In this document: one piece after another, positions 30,301 through 41,200 of the stretch
Layout of the letters: each line of letters begins with the position of its first letter
Position numbering within the stretch: position 1 is the first letter of the stretch
NCBI GenBank assembly: GCA_977006965.1
Contig: OZ345374.1
Span: forward strand, 620,001-684,000
Direction: 5' to 3'
Source of the DNA: Phymatolithon calcareum
Lineage: Eukaryota > Rhodophyta > Florideophyceae > Hapalidiales
DNA: 64,000 nucleotides
Made by a program: the position numbers and the translations under genes
Notes under the pieces: model-generated
What the model was told of the DNA's origin: nothing
Databases searched by the model: none
What the model saw: the letters and a program-made list of their open reading frames with translations, nothing else

Positions 30301-32153
30301 GCAGGGTATCGACGGGATTTCATGCGCACGGTGCGGCAATCAGGCTCCAAACGAACTCTCATCGGTTCAACATCGGCCGGAGGGGATTTTCCCAATCGAA
30401 TTCGAAATATCTTCTGATATTTGGTGAGCAAGTAGGATAGGCTTGTGGCACCGACTTCAGACAGCCCATTACGTTTTGCTTCCCTGACGAGCTCAGCCAA
30501 AGCAGCCTCCAATTCTTCAATCGGATCTTCGCCAAGGTCGACGTACACATCGCTATCCTCTAGCATGTCGTCCTCAGCGCCGCCATGCGCATGGAACGTG
30601 CTTCCTTCCCAACTAGCACGATGCTGTAAGATGCTATGAATAGCACCTTCGTGTCGCTCTGCGCCTTCGATTTCGTTTTCACGGGATTTTAGTAACTCGG
30701 GAACATTTAAAACTCCACCGTGTTTGTCCGACGCAGCTGCCAATAATGCTCGATTGTCCAATCCGATAGCAGCTAGAACCCGTTTTCCAATAAACACGTA
30801 ATCGGTTTCCTGGTCAGTGACGAACCATTCAATGCCTCGCATGACTAAGTTGGTGCCATGCCGAACGCGAAGAAGAACCGAAGCAGAAATTTTGCGGTTA
30901 CAGCTTAAGGACGCAGCGGAAGCGTCAGCCAATTTATAGTTCGCAGTCTCGTTCAGAGGCTCCACGACAATGGTCTTGTCGGCCTTTACCAGCTTCTCGA
31001 GCACGGAAGGGGGAATGATATTCGCGTCTGATCCAGAGTCTGTGAGAACAACGGCCTCCACCGCGCCGTCACAGAAGGTGGCTGAAAATAGTGAGGAGTC
31101 ATCATCGACATCTGCTTTTCCAATGTGTGTTATTTTGCCGTCATGCTTCTTTGCATTTCTAGCTTCCTTTTTTGATTTGCGATACGCATCCAGCAAACGT
31201 TTCTTCTCGGCATCATCAGTGTTTTTGCACTGGTCCATGTAGTGCATTTCACTGCAATTCGGATTCAGGCAACTAGGTTTCGTTCTCTTTCCATCTCGCT
31301 TTCCACGATCATTGTAAACTTTCCGTCCAGTTGAGCCTTTCTTTTCCCGCTCATCGCCACCATCACGGCTACTTGTATCATTTTTTCGGCGCTGTCGGCG
31401 ATTTCGAGAACGATCTGTTGGAGCATGCGAGTCGTTATCGGAATCATGACCTCCGTCTGCATTGAGCCCGCGTGCAGCATCCTGTCGGTCTATCTCTCTG
31501 GCCTCCTTTGCCAGCTCTCTCATCACTTCACCATAGTTCTTTTTGAACCCTTCTGCTTTTCTCAGTTTCATGGTAAGCAGCAGACGTTTCCGTAACTGCG
31601 GATGAGTGATACGACGCATTATGTGCTCCACTGCAATCTGCTGTCGTGTTTCGATGAACCGTGAGTAGCCACGTTTCTCCAGAGCAGATGCATAGGCCAA
31701 GCCGAGTTTCCACACACGCATCTCTAGGCTGCCGAATGTCGGCATCTTGACACCCTGTATGTCTCGCTGAATCTGTGCTAGGTCGTAATCTTGAACGGCG
31801 ACGCACGAGCGCTCTTCGACACACTCCTTCAATTGATCCTCAGTGACGGCGTCGGCGTTTTCGGCGGGTACCCATCGCGCAGTTACCAACATGTCCACAA
31901 CGGCCTTGCTAATTGAGTTGCGGTATGTGGTTGCCGATATGTTTCCACCTGTTTCATTGTTCTTTTCCTCGAGACGACGTTCGTTGATCTCCCTTTTCTC
32001 CTTGAAAACAACGAAAGCTTCGGTCGTGATATCTTCCAAACGTGGTGCTTCAAGGGTTTCCACAATAGTTTGCCTGACGGTATCACCGTCTTGTGTGGGA
32101 TCACTTCCACTGCCAGCGACGGCAGTATTGCGCCGCAAGCCCAGTCGAGTCAT
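27324..32153 (-). CDS. Ty3/gypsy gag-pol polyprotein, unit 2
   Basis: 1609 residues, identical in sequence to unit 1 at the protein level. Confidence 0.9.
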   Translation of the reverse strand: MTRLGLRRNTAVAGSGSDPTQDGDTVRQTIVETLEAPRLEDITTEAFVVFKEKREINERRLEEKNNETGGNISATTYRNSISKAVVDMLVTARWVPAENADAVTEDQLKECVEERSCVAVQDYDLAQIQRDIQGVKMPTFGSLEMRVWKLGLAYASALEKRGYSRFIETRQQIAVEHIMRRITHPQLRKRLLLTMKLRKAEGFKKNYGEVMRELAKEAREIDRQDAARGLNADGGHDSDNDSHAPTDRSRNRRQRRKNDTSSRDGGDEREKKGSTGRKVYNDRGKRDGKRTKPSCLNPNCSEMHYMDQCKNTDDAEKKRLLDAYRKSKKEARNAKKHDGKITHIGKADVDDDSSLFSATFCDGAVEAVVLTDSGSDANIIPPSVLEKLVKADKTIVVEPLNETANYKLADASAASLSCNRKISASVLLRVRHGTNLVMRGIEWFVTDQETDYVFIGKRVLAAIGLDNRALLAAASDKHGGVLNVPELLKSRENEIEGAERHEGAIHSILQHRASWEGSTFHAHGGAEDDMLEDSDVYVDLGEDPIEELEAALAELVREAKRNGLSEVGATSLSYLLTKYQKIFRIRLGKSPPADVEPMRVRLEPDCRTVRMKSRRYPAEQREFLDKYMSSLVEMGFVYECPTAAWQAAPLLVPKKGSRANYRMAIDLRPVNAATIKESWPIPHLESEVNDFAGSSCFASLDFVSGYWQLPLHEDSYEACAVVTPKGVFASTRVLQGLANATSYFQRTVEPLFKDIRANMKAWLDDFNLHAKTEKQLLNLLEKFFSVCEAKGLFLSAVKCNLFARTLKWCGRIVSGDGYTMDPSRLDGLKDMDSPRTADELAQFIYCCRWMSIAIPNFVQLVSPLNDLLEDAYKKSGKRTKRSIKNISLQSLSWGTVHDSAFKNLQNTLRNSVKLSYPKTGHAICIYTDASDKYWSAVVTQTEKDELEKPTADQKHEPLAFLGAAFKGAQIGWSTFEKEGFAIFQTLSKMDYLFFGAQTTHIYTDHRNLLFVFAPLALEPSLGRHIVSKVQRWALFMSRFSYLIEHVDGEANVFADILTRWARGYRRENKQLKTIASLVLQPSEQIIPSPEDLVWPNMDDFREAQLPQDETPNLGTVKDRLTMDKVDRLLKLDGRIWIPSNAVQLQLKIMVISHSGSLGHRGQDATKSIVRENFWWKTMDKDVEHLVRNCIHCIISRSGQLIPRALSHSLHGDRPNEVVHIDFLYMGPGAEGKKYVLIIRDDLSSYVWLWPTESATSEATADALTVWIGCFGSMEWLVSDQGSHFKNQLVRSLTEEFRVQHHFTTAYSPWANGSVERVCREVLRACKALLSEWHLAPRDWPAVVECVQSVLNHAPVKRLGLRNEKLAGVYRSPLEVFSGHIPSRPLLRALPIARYKNARCADAVRAQQLINIDATQTALRGMHREVTGLTTASRKRSVDAHHRRTNVKAIDFGPGDFVLVRRATSTGHKLQFTWRGPRRVVAAKSHSVFEVEDLLNGKREVVHARRLRLYRADMDEKEVAPELLRLAAHTEATYQDASGLRGIRDNHGEIEVQVEWEGLPDAVDRTWEPLAQVHEDLPSMLEEFLNSGGERILKKRALAQCSFSKPLSSE

Positions 32154-32202
32154 GCTTTAGTGTAGACTTAACAGCAATCCTCCAGCGCTGAAGAGTAATT
32201 AC

Positions 32203-32794
32203 TGTGACAAATTGAGGTAAGTCTACAATTTGGCAAGTTCGCCGAACTAGCGTACGCGTCCTCCTTCGTTAAGGAGGACGAAAAAACAAAACTGCTGGCG
32301 ATGTCTCACACTGTGTCGAGGAGGTACCCCGCTGTGAGCTGCATTTATTTTTAAGTGGAGGGTTGACACCATCACATGTAACCTATCCTACAACCGCCAA
32401 GAAATTCAGCTCCCCAGAGATACTGGGCGTGCGACAAGCTATAGATTTGATATCCACACGTGCAAATGCGCGTGAGTTTGTAACACCCCAAAAGGAATAA
32501 TCTCTTTGTTAGCGTGCACGAGCGGTTTCAATAAAAGCAAGTGTGGCGAGTATTAGCTCGTGCGCAGATAGCGACGCGGCTACGTTCTCGCTGGCCAAGA
32601 AAAAGGGACTGGATCTATGCCCATAAACTGTAACACATTTCAATTCAGAACACGCACGACTGTGCCAATGGTTAGATTCGCCGACACCGATGTCTTGTCC
32701 GTTCATAGACGACATGTCAGCAAGCGAATGGCTCGTCGCTTCTTTTTTGGTGCGATGCACCACATAAGCGAGCACGACTGTGCAGGGCCTCATA
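32203..32794 (-). repeat. Gypsy LTR 3 (shared by units 2 and 3)
   Basis: 592 bp, same form as LTR 2. Confidence 0.85.
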
Positions 32795-32807
32795 GTGCCC
32801 CATAAAC

Positions 32808-35800
32808 CTATTCCGAAGAAAGAGGTTTAGAGAAAGAGCATTGCGCGAGCGCCCTTTTCTTTAGGATTCGCTCACCGCCAGAGTTTAAGAACTCTTCCAG
32901 CATCGAAGGAAGATCTTCATGAACTTGTGCCAAAGGCTCCCAAGTGCGGTCGACGGCATCTGGGAGACCTTCCCATTCGACCTGCACCTCTATTTCGCCA
33001 TGATTGTCCCGAATGCCTCGAAGCCCGCTCGCATCTTGATACGTCGCTTCTGTATGCGCTGCGAGACGCAGAAGCTCAGGCGCCACCTCTTTTTCGTCCA
33101 TATCGGCCCGATACAGACGAAGGCGACGGGCATGTACAACTTCCCTTTTTCCATTGAGAAGGTCTTCTACTTCGAAGACACTGTGCGACTTTGCAGCGAC
33201 AACCCTCCTAGGGCCGCGCCAGGTAAACTGCAGCTTGTGCCCCGTGCTCGTAGCACGTCGAACCAGAACAAAGTCGCCTGGCCCAAAGTCAATAGCTTTG
33301 ACATTTGTGCGACGGTGGTGCGCGTCAACACTTCGCTTTCGTGAAGCTGTAGTCAAACCGGTCACTTCGCGATGCATTCCTCGCAATGCAGTCTGTGTGG
33401 CGTCGATGTTAATCAGCTGCTGTGCGCGTACAGCGTCAGCACAGCGGGCATTCTTATACCGAGCAATCGGCAACGCACGCAGTAACGGACGCGATGGGAT
33501 GTGTCCAGAAAAGACTTCGAGTGGACTTCGGTAAACGCCTGCGAGCTTTTCATTACGCAGGCCAAGTCGCTTGACAGGAGCGTGGTTTAAAACGCTTTGG
33601 ACACACTCAACGACCGCAGGCCAGTCACGAGGCGCAAGATGCCATTCACTCAAAAGTGCTTTGCATGCCCGAAGAACTTCGCGACACACCCTTTCCACCG
33701 AACCGTTTGCCCACGGCGAATATGCCGTTGTGAAGTGATGCTGAACTCGAAACTCTTCGGTCAGCGAGCGTACGAGCTGGTTCTTGAAGTGACTTCCTTG
33801 ATCACTTACCAGCCATTCCATCGAGCCAAAACACCCAATCCATACCGTAAGTGCGTCCGCAGTCGCTTCGCTTGTCGCGCTCTCTGTCGGCCAGAGCCAC
33901 ACATATGACGAAAGGTCGTCCCGGATAATCAACACGTATTTCTTTCCTTCGGCACCGGGACCCATGTATAAAAAGTCGATGTGCACAACTTCGTTGGGAC
34001 GATCGCCATGCAAAGAGTGAGACAGTGCCCTCGGTATGAGCTGACCTGACCGCGAGATAATGCAGTGTATGCAATTGCGGACCAGATGTTCCACGTCCTT
34101 GTCCATTGTTTTCCACCAGAAATTTTCACGTACAATGCTTTTCGTAGCGTCTTGACCGCGGTGTCCGAGAGATCCACTGTGAGAGATTACCATAATTTTC
34201 AATTGCAACTGCACCGCATTGCTAGGTATCCAAATTCTTCCATCCAGTTTCAACAAACGGTCAACTTTGTCCATTGTAAGTCGATCCTTTACCGTGCCTA
34301 AATTCGGGGTCTCGTCTTGGGGTAGCTGTGCTTCGCGGAAGTCATCCATGTTTGGCCACACCAGGTCCTCTGGTGACGGGATTATCTGCTCTGATGGCTG
34401 TAGCACCAAACTCGCAATCGTTTTTAGCTGCTTGTTTTCGCGCCGATATCCCCTGGCCCAGCGAGTGAGTATGTCTGCAAATACGTTCGCTTCCCCATCC
34501 ACGTGCTCGATCAGGTACGAAAATCGGGACATAAACAAGGCCCATCTTTGTACCTTGGACACGATGTGCCTGCCAAGAGACGGCTCGAGTGCGAGAGGTG
34601 CGAACACAAACAGCAGGTTCCGGTGATCAGTATAGATGTGCGTTGTTTGCGCGCCAAAGAACAGGTAGTCCATTTTGCTCAGGGTTTGGAATATAGCAAA
34701 CCCTTCTTTCTCGAAGGTGCTCCACCCGATTTGGGCACCCTTAAACGCGGCGCCGAGAAAAGCCAGTGGTTCGTGCTTCTGATCAGCTGTTGGTTTCTCC
34801 AGCTCGTCCTTCTCTGTTTGAGTCACAACCGCTGACCAGTACTTGTCAGATGCGTCAGTGTAGATGCATATTGCATGGCCTGTCTTAGGGTAAGACAACT
34901 TGACGGAGTTGCGGAGTGTGTTCTGTAAATTTTTGAAAGCGGAATCGTGTACAGTGCCCCAGGACAGACTCTGTAACGAAATGTTCTTAATGGATCTTTT
35001 CGTTCGTTTTCCGGACTTTTTGTACGCATCTTCCAGGAGATCATTTAGCGGCGAAACGAGCTGCACAAAGTTGGGAATAGCAATCGACATCCACCGACAA
35101 CAATAGATGAACTGCGCAAGTTCGTCTGCGGTTCGAGGACTATCCATGTCCTTCAGCCCATCCAGGCGAGAGGGATCCATCGTATATCCATCTCCGGAAA
35201 CAATGCGACCGCACCACTTTAGGGTCCTTGCGAATAAATTGCACTTGACGGCGGAAAGGAAAAGGCCCTTAGCTTCGCAGACAGAGAAGAACTTTTCTAA
35301 TAAATTCAAAAGTTGTTTTTCTGTTTTCGCGTGCAAGTTAAAATCGTCAAGCCAAGCTTTCATGTTTGCCCGTATATCCTTGAACAACGGCTCCACGGTT
35401 CGCTGAAAGTACGAAGTTGCATTAGCGAGTCCTTGCAGGACACGAGTTGATGCGAAAACTCCCTTTGGTGTCACCACTGCACATGCTTCATATGAGTCTT
35501 CATGTAGTGGTAACTGCCAGTATCCGGACACGAAGTCGAGAGAAGCGAAGCATGAGCTCCCTGCGAAATCATTTACCTCGGACTCAAGGTGTGGAATTGG
35601 CCACGACTCTTTTATCGTGGCCGCATTTACGGGTCGAAGATCGATTGCCATACGATAATTCGCACGTGAGCCCTTCTTGGGCACGAGTAGTGGAGCTGCT
35701 TGCCAAGCCGCGGTCGGACATTCATAGACGAATCCCATCTCGACAAGTGATGACATGTACTTATCGAGGAACTCGCGCTGTTCAGCAGGGTATCGACGGG

Positions 35801-37637
35801 ATTTCATGCGCACGGTGCGGCAATCAGGCTCCAAACGAACTCTCATCGGTTCAACATCGGCCGGAGGGGATTTTCCCAATCGAATTCGAAATATCTTCTG
35901 ATATTTGGTGAGCAAGTAGGATAGGCTTGTGGCACCGACTTCAGACAGCCCATTACGTTTTGCTTCCCTGACGAGCTCAGCCAAAGCAGCCTCCAATTCT
36001 TCAATCGGATCTTCGCCAAGGTCGACGTACACATCGCTATCCTCTAGCATGTCGTCCTCAGCGCCGCCATGCGCATGGAACGTGCTTCCTTCCCAACTAG
36101 CACGATGCTGTAAGATGCTATGAATAGCACCTTCGTGTCGCTCTGCGCCTTCGATTTCGTTTTCACGGGATTTTAGTAACTCGGGAACATTTAAAACTCC
36201 ACCGTGTTTGTCCGACGCAGCTGCCAATAATGCTCGATTGTCCAATCCGATAGCAGCTAGAACCCGTTTTCCAATAAACACGTAATCGGTTTCCTGGTCA
36301 GTGACGAACCATTCAATGCCTCGCATGACTAAGTTGGTGCCATGCCGAACGCGAAGAAGAACCGAAGCAGAAATTTTGCGGTTACAGCTTAAGGACGCAG
36401 CGGAAGCGTCAGCCAATTTATAGTTCGCAGTCTCGTTCAGAGGCTCCACGACAATGGTCTTGTCGGCCTTTACCAGCTTCTCGAGCACGGAAGGGGGAAT
36501 GATATTCGCGTCTGATCCAGAGTCTGTGAGAACAACGGCCTCCACCGCGCCGTCACAGAAGGTGGCTGAAAATAGTGAGGAGTCATCATCGACATCTGCT
36601 TTTCCAATGTGTGTTATTTTGCCGTCATGCTTCTTTGCATTTCTAGCTTCCTTTTTTGATTTGCGATACGCATCCAGCAAACGTTTCTTCTCGGCATCAT
36701 CAGTGTTTTTGCACTGGTCCATGTAGTGCATTTCACTGCAATTCGGATTCAGGCAACTAGGTTTCGTTCTCTTTCCATCTCGCTTTCCACGATCATTGTA
36801 AACTTTCCGTCCAGTTGAGCCTTTCTTTTCCCGCTCATCGCCACCATCACGGCTACTTGTATCATTTTTTCGGCGCTGTCGGCGATTTCGAGAACGATCT
36901 GTTGGAGCATGCGAGTCGTTATCGGAATCATGACCTCCGTCTGCATTGAGCCCGCGTGCAGCATCCTGTCGGTCTATCTCTCTGGCCTCCTTTGCCAGCT
37001 CTCTCATCACTTCACCATAGTTCTTTTTGAACCCTTCTGCTTTTCTCAGTTTCATGGTAAGCAGCAGACGTTTCCGTAACTGCGGATGAGTGATACGACG
37101 CATTATGTGCTCCACTGCAATCTGCTGTCGTGTTTCGATGAACCGTGAGTAGCCACGTTTCTCCAGAGCAGATGCATAGGCCAAGCCGAGTTTCCACACA
37201 CGCATCTCTAGGCTGCCGAATGTCGGCATCTTGACACCCTGTATGTCTCGCTGAATCTGTGCTAGGTCGTAATCTTGAACGGCGACGCACGAGCGCTCTT
37301 CGACACACTCCTTCAATTGATCCTCAGTGACGGCGTCGGCGTTTTCGGCGGGTACCCATCGCGCAGTTACCAACATGTCCACAACGGCCTTGCTAATTGA
37401 GTTGCGGTATGTGGTTGCCGATATGTTTCCACCTGTTTCATTGTTCTTTTCCTCGAGACGACGTTCGTTGATCTCCCTTTTCTCCTTGAAAACAACGAAA
37501 GCTTCGGTCGTGATATCTTCCAAACGTGGTGCTTCAAGGGTTTCCACAATAGTTTGCCTGACGGTATCACCGTCTTGTGTGGGATCACTTCCACTGCCAG
37601 CGACGGCAGTATTGCGCCGCAAGCCCAGTCGAGTCAT
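32808..37637 (-). CDS. Ty3/gypsy gag-pol polyprotein, unit 3
   Basis: 1609 residues, identical to units 1 and 2 at the protein level. Confidence 0.9.
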   Translation of the reverse strand: MTRLGLRRNTAVAGSGSDPTQDGDTVRQTIVETLEAPRLEDITTEAFVVFKEKREINERRLEEKNNETGGNISATTYRNSISKAVVDMLVTARWVPAENADAVTEDQLKECVEERSCVAVQDYDLAQIQRDIQGVKMPTFGSLEMRVWKLGLAYASALEKRGYSRFIETRQQIAVEHIMRRITHPQLRKRLLLTMKLRKAEGFKKNYGEVMRELAKEAREIDRQDAARGLNADGGHDSDNDSHAPTDRSRNRRQRRKNDTSSRDGGDEREKKGSTGRKVYNDRGKRDGKRTKPSCLNPNCSEMHYMDQCKNTDDAEKKRLLDAYRKSKKEARNAKKHDGKITHIGKADVDDDSSLFSATFCDGAVEAVVLTDSGSDANIIPPSVLEKLVKADKTIVVEPLNETANYKLADASAASLSCNRKISASVLLRVRHGTNLVMRGIEWFVTDQETDYVFIGKRVLAAIGLDNRALLAAASDKHGGVLNVPELLKSRENEIEGAERHEGAIHSILQHRASWEGSTFHAHGGAEDDMLEDSDVYVDLGEDPIEELEAALAELVREAKRNGLSEVGATSLSYLLTKYQKIFRIRLGKSPPADVEPMRVRLEPDCRTVRMKSRRYPAEQREFLDKYMSSLVEMGFVYECPTAAWQAAPLLVPKKGSRANYRMAIDLRPVNAATIKESWPIPHLESEVNDFAGSSCFASLDFVSGYWQLPLHEDSYEACAVVTPKGVFASTRVLQGLANATSYFQRTVEPLFKDIRANMKAWLDDFNLHAKTEKQLLNLLEKFFSVCEAKGLFLSAVKCNLFARTLKWCGRIVSGDGYTMDPSRLDGLKDMDSPRTADELAQFIYCCRWMSIAIPNFVQLVSPLNDLLEDAYKKSGKRTKRSIKNISLQSLSWGTVHDSAFKNLQNTLRNSVKLSYPKTGHAICIYTDASDKYWSAVVTQTEKDELEKPTADQKHEPLAFLGAAFKGAQIGWSTFEKEGFAIFQTLSKMDYLFFGAQTTHIYTDHRNLLFVFAPLALEPSLGRHIVSKVQRWALFMSRFSYLIEHVDGEANVFADILTRWARGYRRENKQLKTIASLVLQPSEQIIPSPEDLVWPNMDDFREAQLPQDETPNLGTVKDRLTMDKVDRLLKLDGRIWIPSNAVQLQLKIMVISHSGSLGHRGQDATKSIVRENFWWKTMDKDVEHLVRNCIHCIISRSGQLIPRALSHSLHGDRPNEVVHIDFLYMGPGAEGKKYVLIIRDDLSSYVWLWPTESATSEATADALTVWIGCFGSMEWLVSDQGSHFKNQLVRSLTEEFRVQHHFTTAYSPWANGSVERVCREVLRACKALLSEWHLAPRDWPAVVECVQSVLNHAPVKRLGLRNEKLAGVYRSPLEVFSGHIPSRPLLRALPIARYKNARCADAVRAQQLINIDATQTALRGMHREVTGLTTASRKRSVDAHHRRTNVKAIDFGPGDFVLVRRATSTGHKLQFTWRGPRRVVAAKSHSVFEVEDLLNGKREVVHARRLRLYRADMDEKEVAPELLRLAAHTEATYQDASGLRGIRDNHGEIEVQVEWEGLPDAVDRTWEPLAQVHEDLPSMLEEFLNSGGERILKKRALAQCSFSKPLSSE

Positions 37638-37686
37638 GCTTTAGTGTAGACTTAACAGCAATCCTCCAGCGCTGAAGAGTAATTAC

Positions 37687-38278
37687 TGTGACAAATTGAG
37701 GTAAGTCTACAATTTGGCAAGTTCGCCGAACTAGCGTACGCGTCCTCCTTCGTTAAGGAGGACGAAAAAACAAAACTGCTGGCGATGTCTCACACTGTGT
37801 CGAGGAGGTACCCCGCTGTGAGCTGCATTTATTTTTAAGTGGAGGGTTGACACCATCACATGTAACCTATCCTACAACCGCCAAGAAATTCAGCTCCCCA
37901 GAGATACTGGGCGTGCGACAAGCTATAGATTTGATATCCACACGTGCAAATGCGCGTGAGTTTGTAACACCCCAAAAGGAATAATCTCTTTGTTAGCGTG
38001 CACGAGCGGTTTCAATAAAAGCAAGTGTGGCGAGTATTAGCTCGTGCGCAGATAGCGACGCGGCTACGTTCTCGCTGGCCAAGAAAAAGGGACTGGATCT
38101 ATGCCCATAAACTGTAACACATTTCAATTCAGAACACGCACGACTGTGCCAATGGTTAGATTCGCCGACACCGATGTCTTGTCCGTTCATAGACGACATG
38201 TCAGCAAGCGAATGGCTCGTCGCTTCTTTTTTGGTGCGATGCACCACATAAGCGAGCACGACTGTGCAGGGCCTCATA
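37687..38278 (-). repeat. Gypsy LTR 4 (shared by units 3 and 4)
   Basis: 592 bp, same form as LTR 2. Confidence 0.85.
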
Positions 38279-38291
38279 GTGCCCCATAAAC

Positions 38292-41200
38292 CTATTCCGA
38301 AGAAAGAGGTTTAGAGAAAGAGCATTGCGCGAGCGCCCTTTTCTTTAGGATTCGCTCACCGCCAGAGTTTAAGAACTCTTCCAGCATCGAAGGAAGATCT
38401 TCATGAACTTGTGCCAAAGGCTCCCAAGTGCGGTCGACGGCATCTGGGAGACCTTCCCATTCGACCTGCACCTCTATTTCGCCATGATTGTCCCGAATGC
38501 CTCGAAGCCCGCTCGCATCTTGATACGTCGCTTCTGTATGCGCTGCGAGACGCAGAAGCTCAGGCGCCACCTCTTTTTCGTCCATATCGGCCCGATACAG
38601 ACGAAGGCGACGGGCATGTACAACTTCCCTTTTTCCATTGAGAAGGTCTTCTACTTCGAAGACACTGTGCGACTTTGCAGCGACAACCCTCCTAGGGCCG
38701 CGCCAGGTAAACTGCAGCTTGTGCCCCGTGCTCGTAGCACGTCGAACCAGAACAAAGTCGCCTGGCCCAAAGTCAATAGCTTTGACATTTGTGCGACGGT
38801 GGTGCGCGTCAACACTTCGCTTTCGTGAAGCTGTAGTCAAACCGGTCACTTCGCGATGCATTCCTCGCAATGCAGTCTGTGTGGCGTCGATGTTAATCAG
38901 CTGCTGTGCGCGTACAGCGTCAGCACAGCGGGCATTCTTATACCGAGCAATCGGCAACGCACGCAGTAACGGACGCGATGGGATGTGTCCAGAAAAGACT
39001 TCGAGTGGACTTCGGTAAACGCCTGCGAGCTTTTCATTACGCAGGCCAAGTCGCTTGACAGGAGCGTGGTTTAAAACGCTTTGGACACACTCAACGACCG
39101 CAGGCCAGTCACGAGGCGCAAGATGCCATTCACTCAAAAGTGCTTTGCATGCCCGAAGAACTTCGCGACACACCCTTTCCACCGAACCGTTTGCCCACGG
39201 CGAATATGCCGTTGTGAAGTGATGCTGAACTCGAAACTCTTCGGTCAGCGAGCGTACGAGCTGGTTCTTGAAGTGACTTCCTTGATCACTTACCAGCCAT
39301 TCCATCGAGCCAAAACACCCAATCCATACCGTAAGTGCGTCCGCAGTCGCTTCGCTTGTCGCGCTCTCTGTCGGCCAGAGCCACACATATGACGAAAGGT
39401 CGTCCCGGATAATCAACACGTATTTCTTTCCTTCGGCACCGGGACCCATGTATAAAAAGTCGATGTGCACAACTTCGTTGGGACGATCGCCATGCAAAGA
39501 GTGAGACAGTGCCCTCGGTATGAGCTGACCTGACCGCGAGATAATGCAGTGTATGCAATTGCGGACCAGATGTTCCACGTCCTTGTCCATTGTTTTCCAC
39601 CAGAAATTTTCACGTACAATGCTTTTCGTAGCGTCTTGACCGCGGTGTCCGAGAGATCCACTGTGAGAGATTACCATAATTTTCAATTGCAACTGCACCG
39701 CATTGCTAGGTATCCAAATTCTTCCATCCAGTTTCAACAAACGGTCAACTTTGTCCATTGTAAGTCGATCCTTTACCGTGCCTAAATTCGGGGTCTCGTC
39801 TTGGGGTAGCTGTGCTTCGCGGAAGTCATCCATGTTTGGCCACACCAGGTCCTCTGGTGACGGGATTATCTGCTCTGATGGCTGTAGCACCAAACTCGCA
39901 ATCGTTTTTAGCTGCTTGTTTTCGCGCCGATATCCCCTGGCCCAGCGAGTGAGTATGTCTGCAAATACGTTCGCTTCCCCATCCACGTGCTCGATCAGGT
40001 ACGAAAATCGGGACATAAACAAGGCCCATCTTTGTACCTTGGACACGATGTGCCTGCCAAGAGACGGCTCGAGTGCGAGAGGTGCGAACACAAACAGCAG
40101 GTTCCGGTGATCAGTATAGATGTGCGTTGTTTGCGCGCCAAAGAACAGGTAGTCCATTTTGCTCAGGGTTTGGAATATAGCAAACCCTTCTTTCTCGAAG
40201 GTGCTCCACCCGATTTGGGCACCCTTAAACGCGGCGCCGAGAAAAGCCAGTGGTTCGTGCTTCTGATCAGCTGTTGGTTTCTCCAGCTCGTCCTTCTCTG
40301 TTTGAGTCACAACCGCTGACCAGTACTTGTCAGATGCGTCAGTGTAGATGCATATTGCATGGCCTGTCTTAGGGTAAGACAACTTGACGGAGTTGCGGAG
40401 TGTGTTCTGTAAATTTTTGAAAGCGGAATCGTGTACAGTGCCCCAGGACAGACTCTGTAACGAAATGTTCTTAATGGATCTTTTCGTTCGTTTTCCGGAC
40501 TTTTTGTACGCATCTTCCAGGAGATCATTTAGCGGCGAAACGAGCTGCACAAAGTTGGGAATAGCAATCGACATCCACCGACAACAATAGATGAACTGCG
40601 CAAGTTCGTCTGCGGTTCGAGGACTATCCATGTCCTTCAGCCCATCCAGGCGAGAGGGATCCATCGTATATCCATCTCCGGAAACAATGCGACCGCACCA
40701 CTTTAGGGTCCTTGCGAATAAATTGCACTTGACGGCGGAAAGGAAAAGGCCCTTAGCTTCGCAGACAGAGAAGAACTTTTCTAATAAATTCAAAAGTTGT
40801 TTTTCTGTTTTCGCGTGCAAGTTAAAATCGTCAAGCCAAGCTTTCATGTTTGCCCGTATATCCTTGAACAACGGCTCCACGGTTCGCTGAAAGTACGAAG
40901 TTGCATTAGCGAGTCCTTGCAGGACACGAGTTGATGCGAAAACTCCCTTTGGTGTCACCACTGCACATGCTTCATATGAGTCTTCATGTAGTGGTAACTG
41001 CCAGTATCCGGACACGAAGTCGAGAGAAGCGAAGCATGAGCTCCCTGCGAAATCATTTACCTCGGACTCAAGGTGTGGAATTGGCCACGACTCTTTTATC
41101 GTGGCCGCATTTACGGGTCGAAGATCGATTGCCATACGATAATTCGCACGTGAGCCCTTCTTGGGCACGAGTAGTGGAGCTGCTTGCCAAGCCGCGGTCG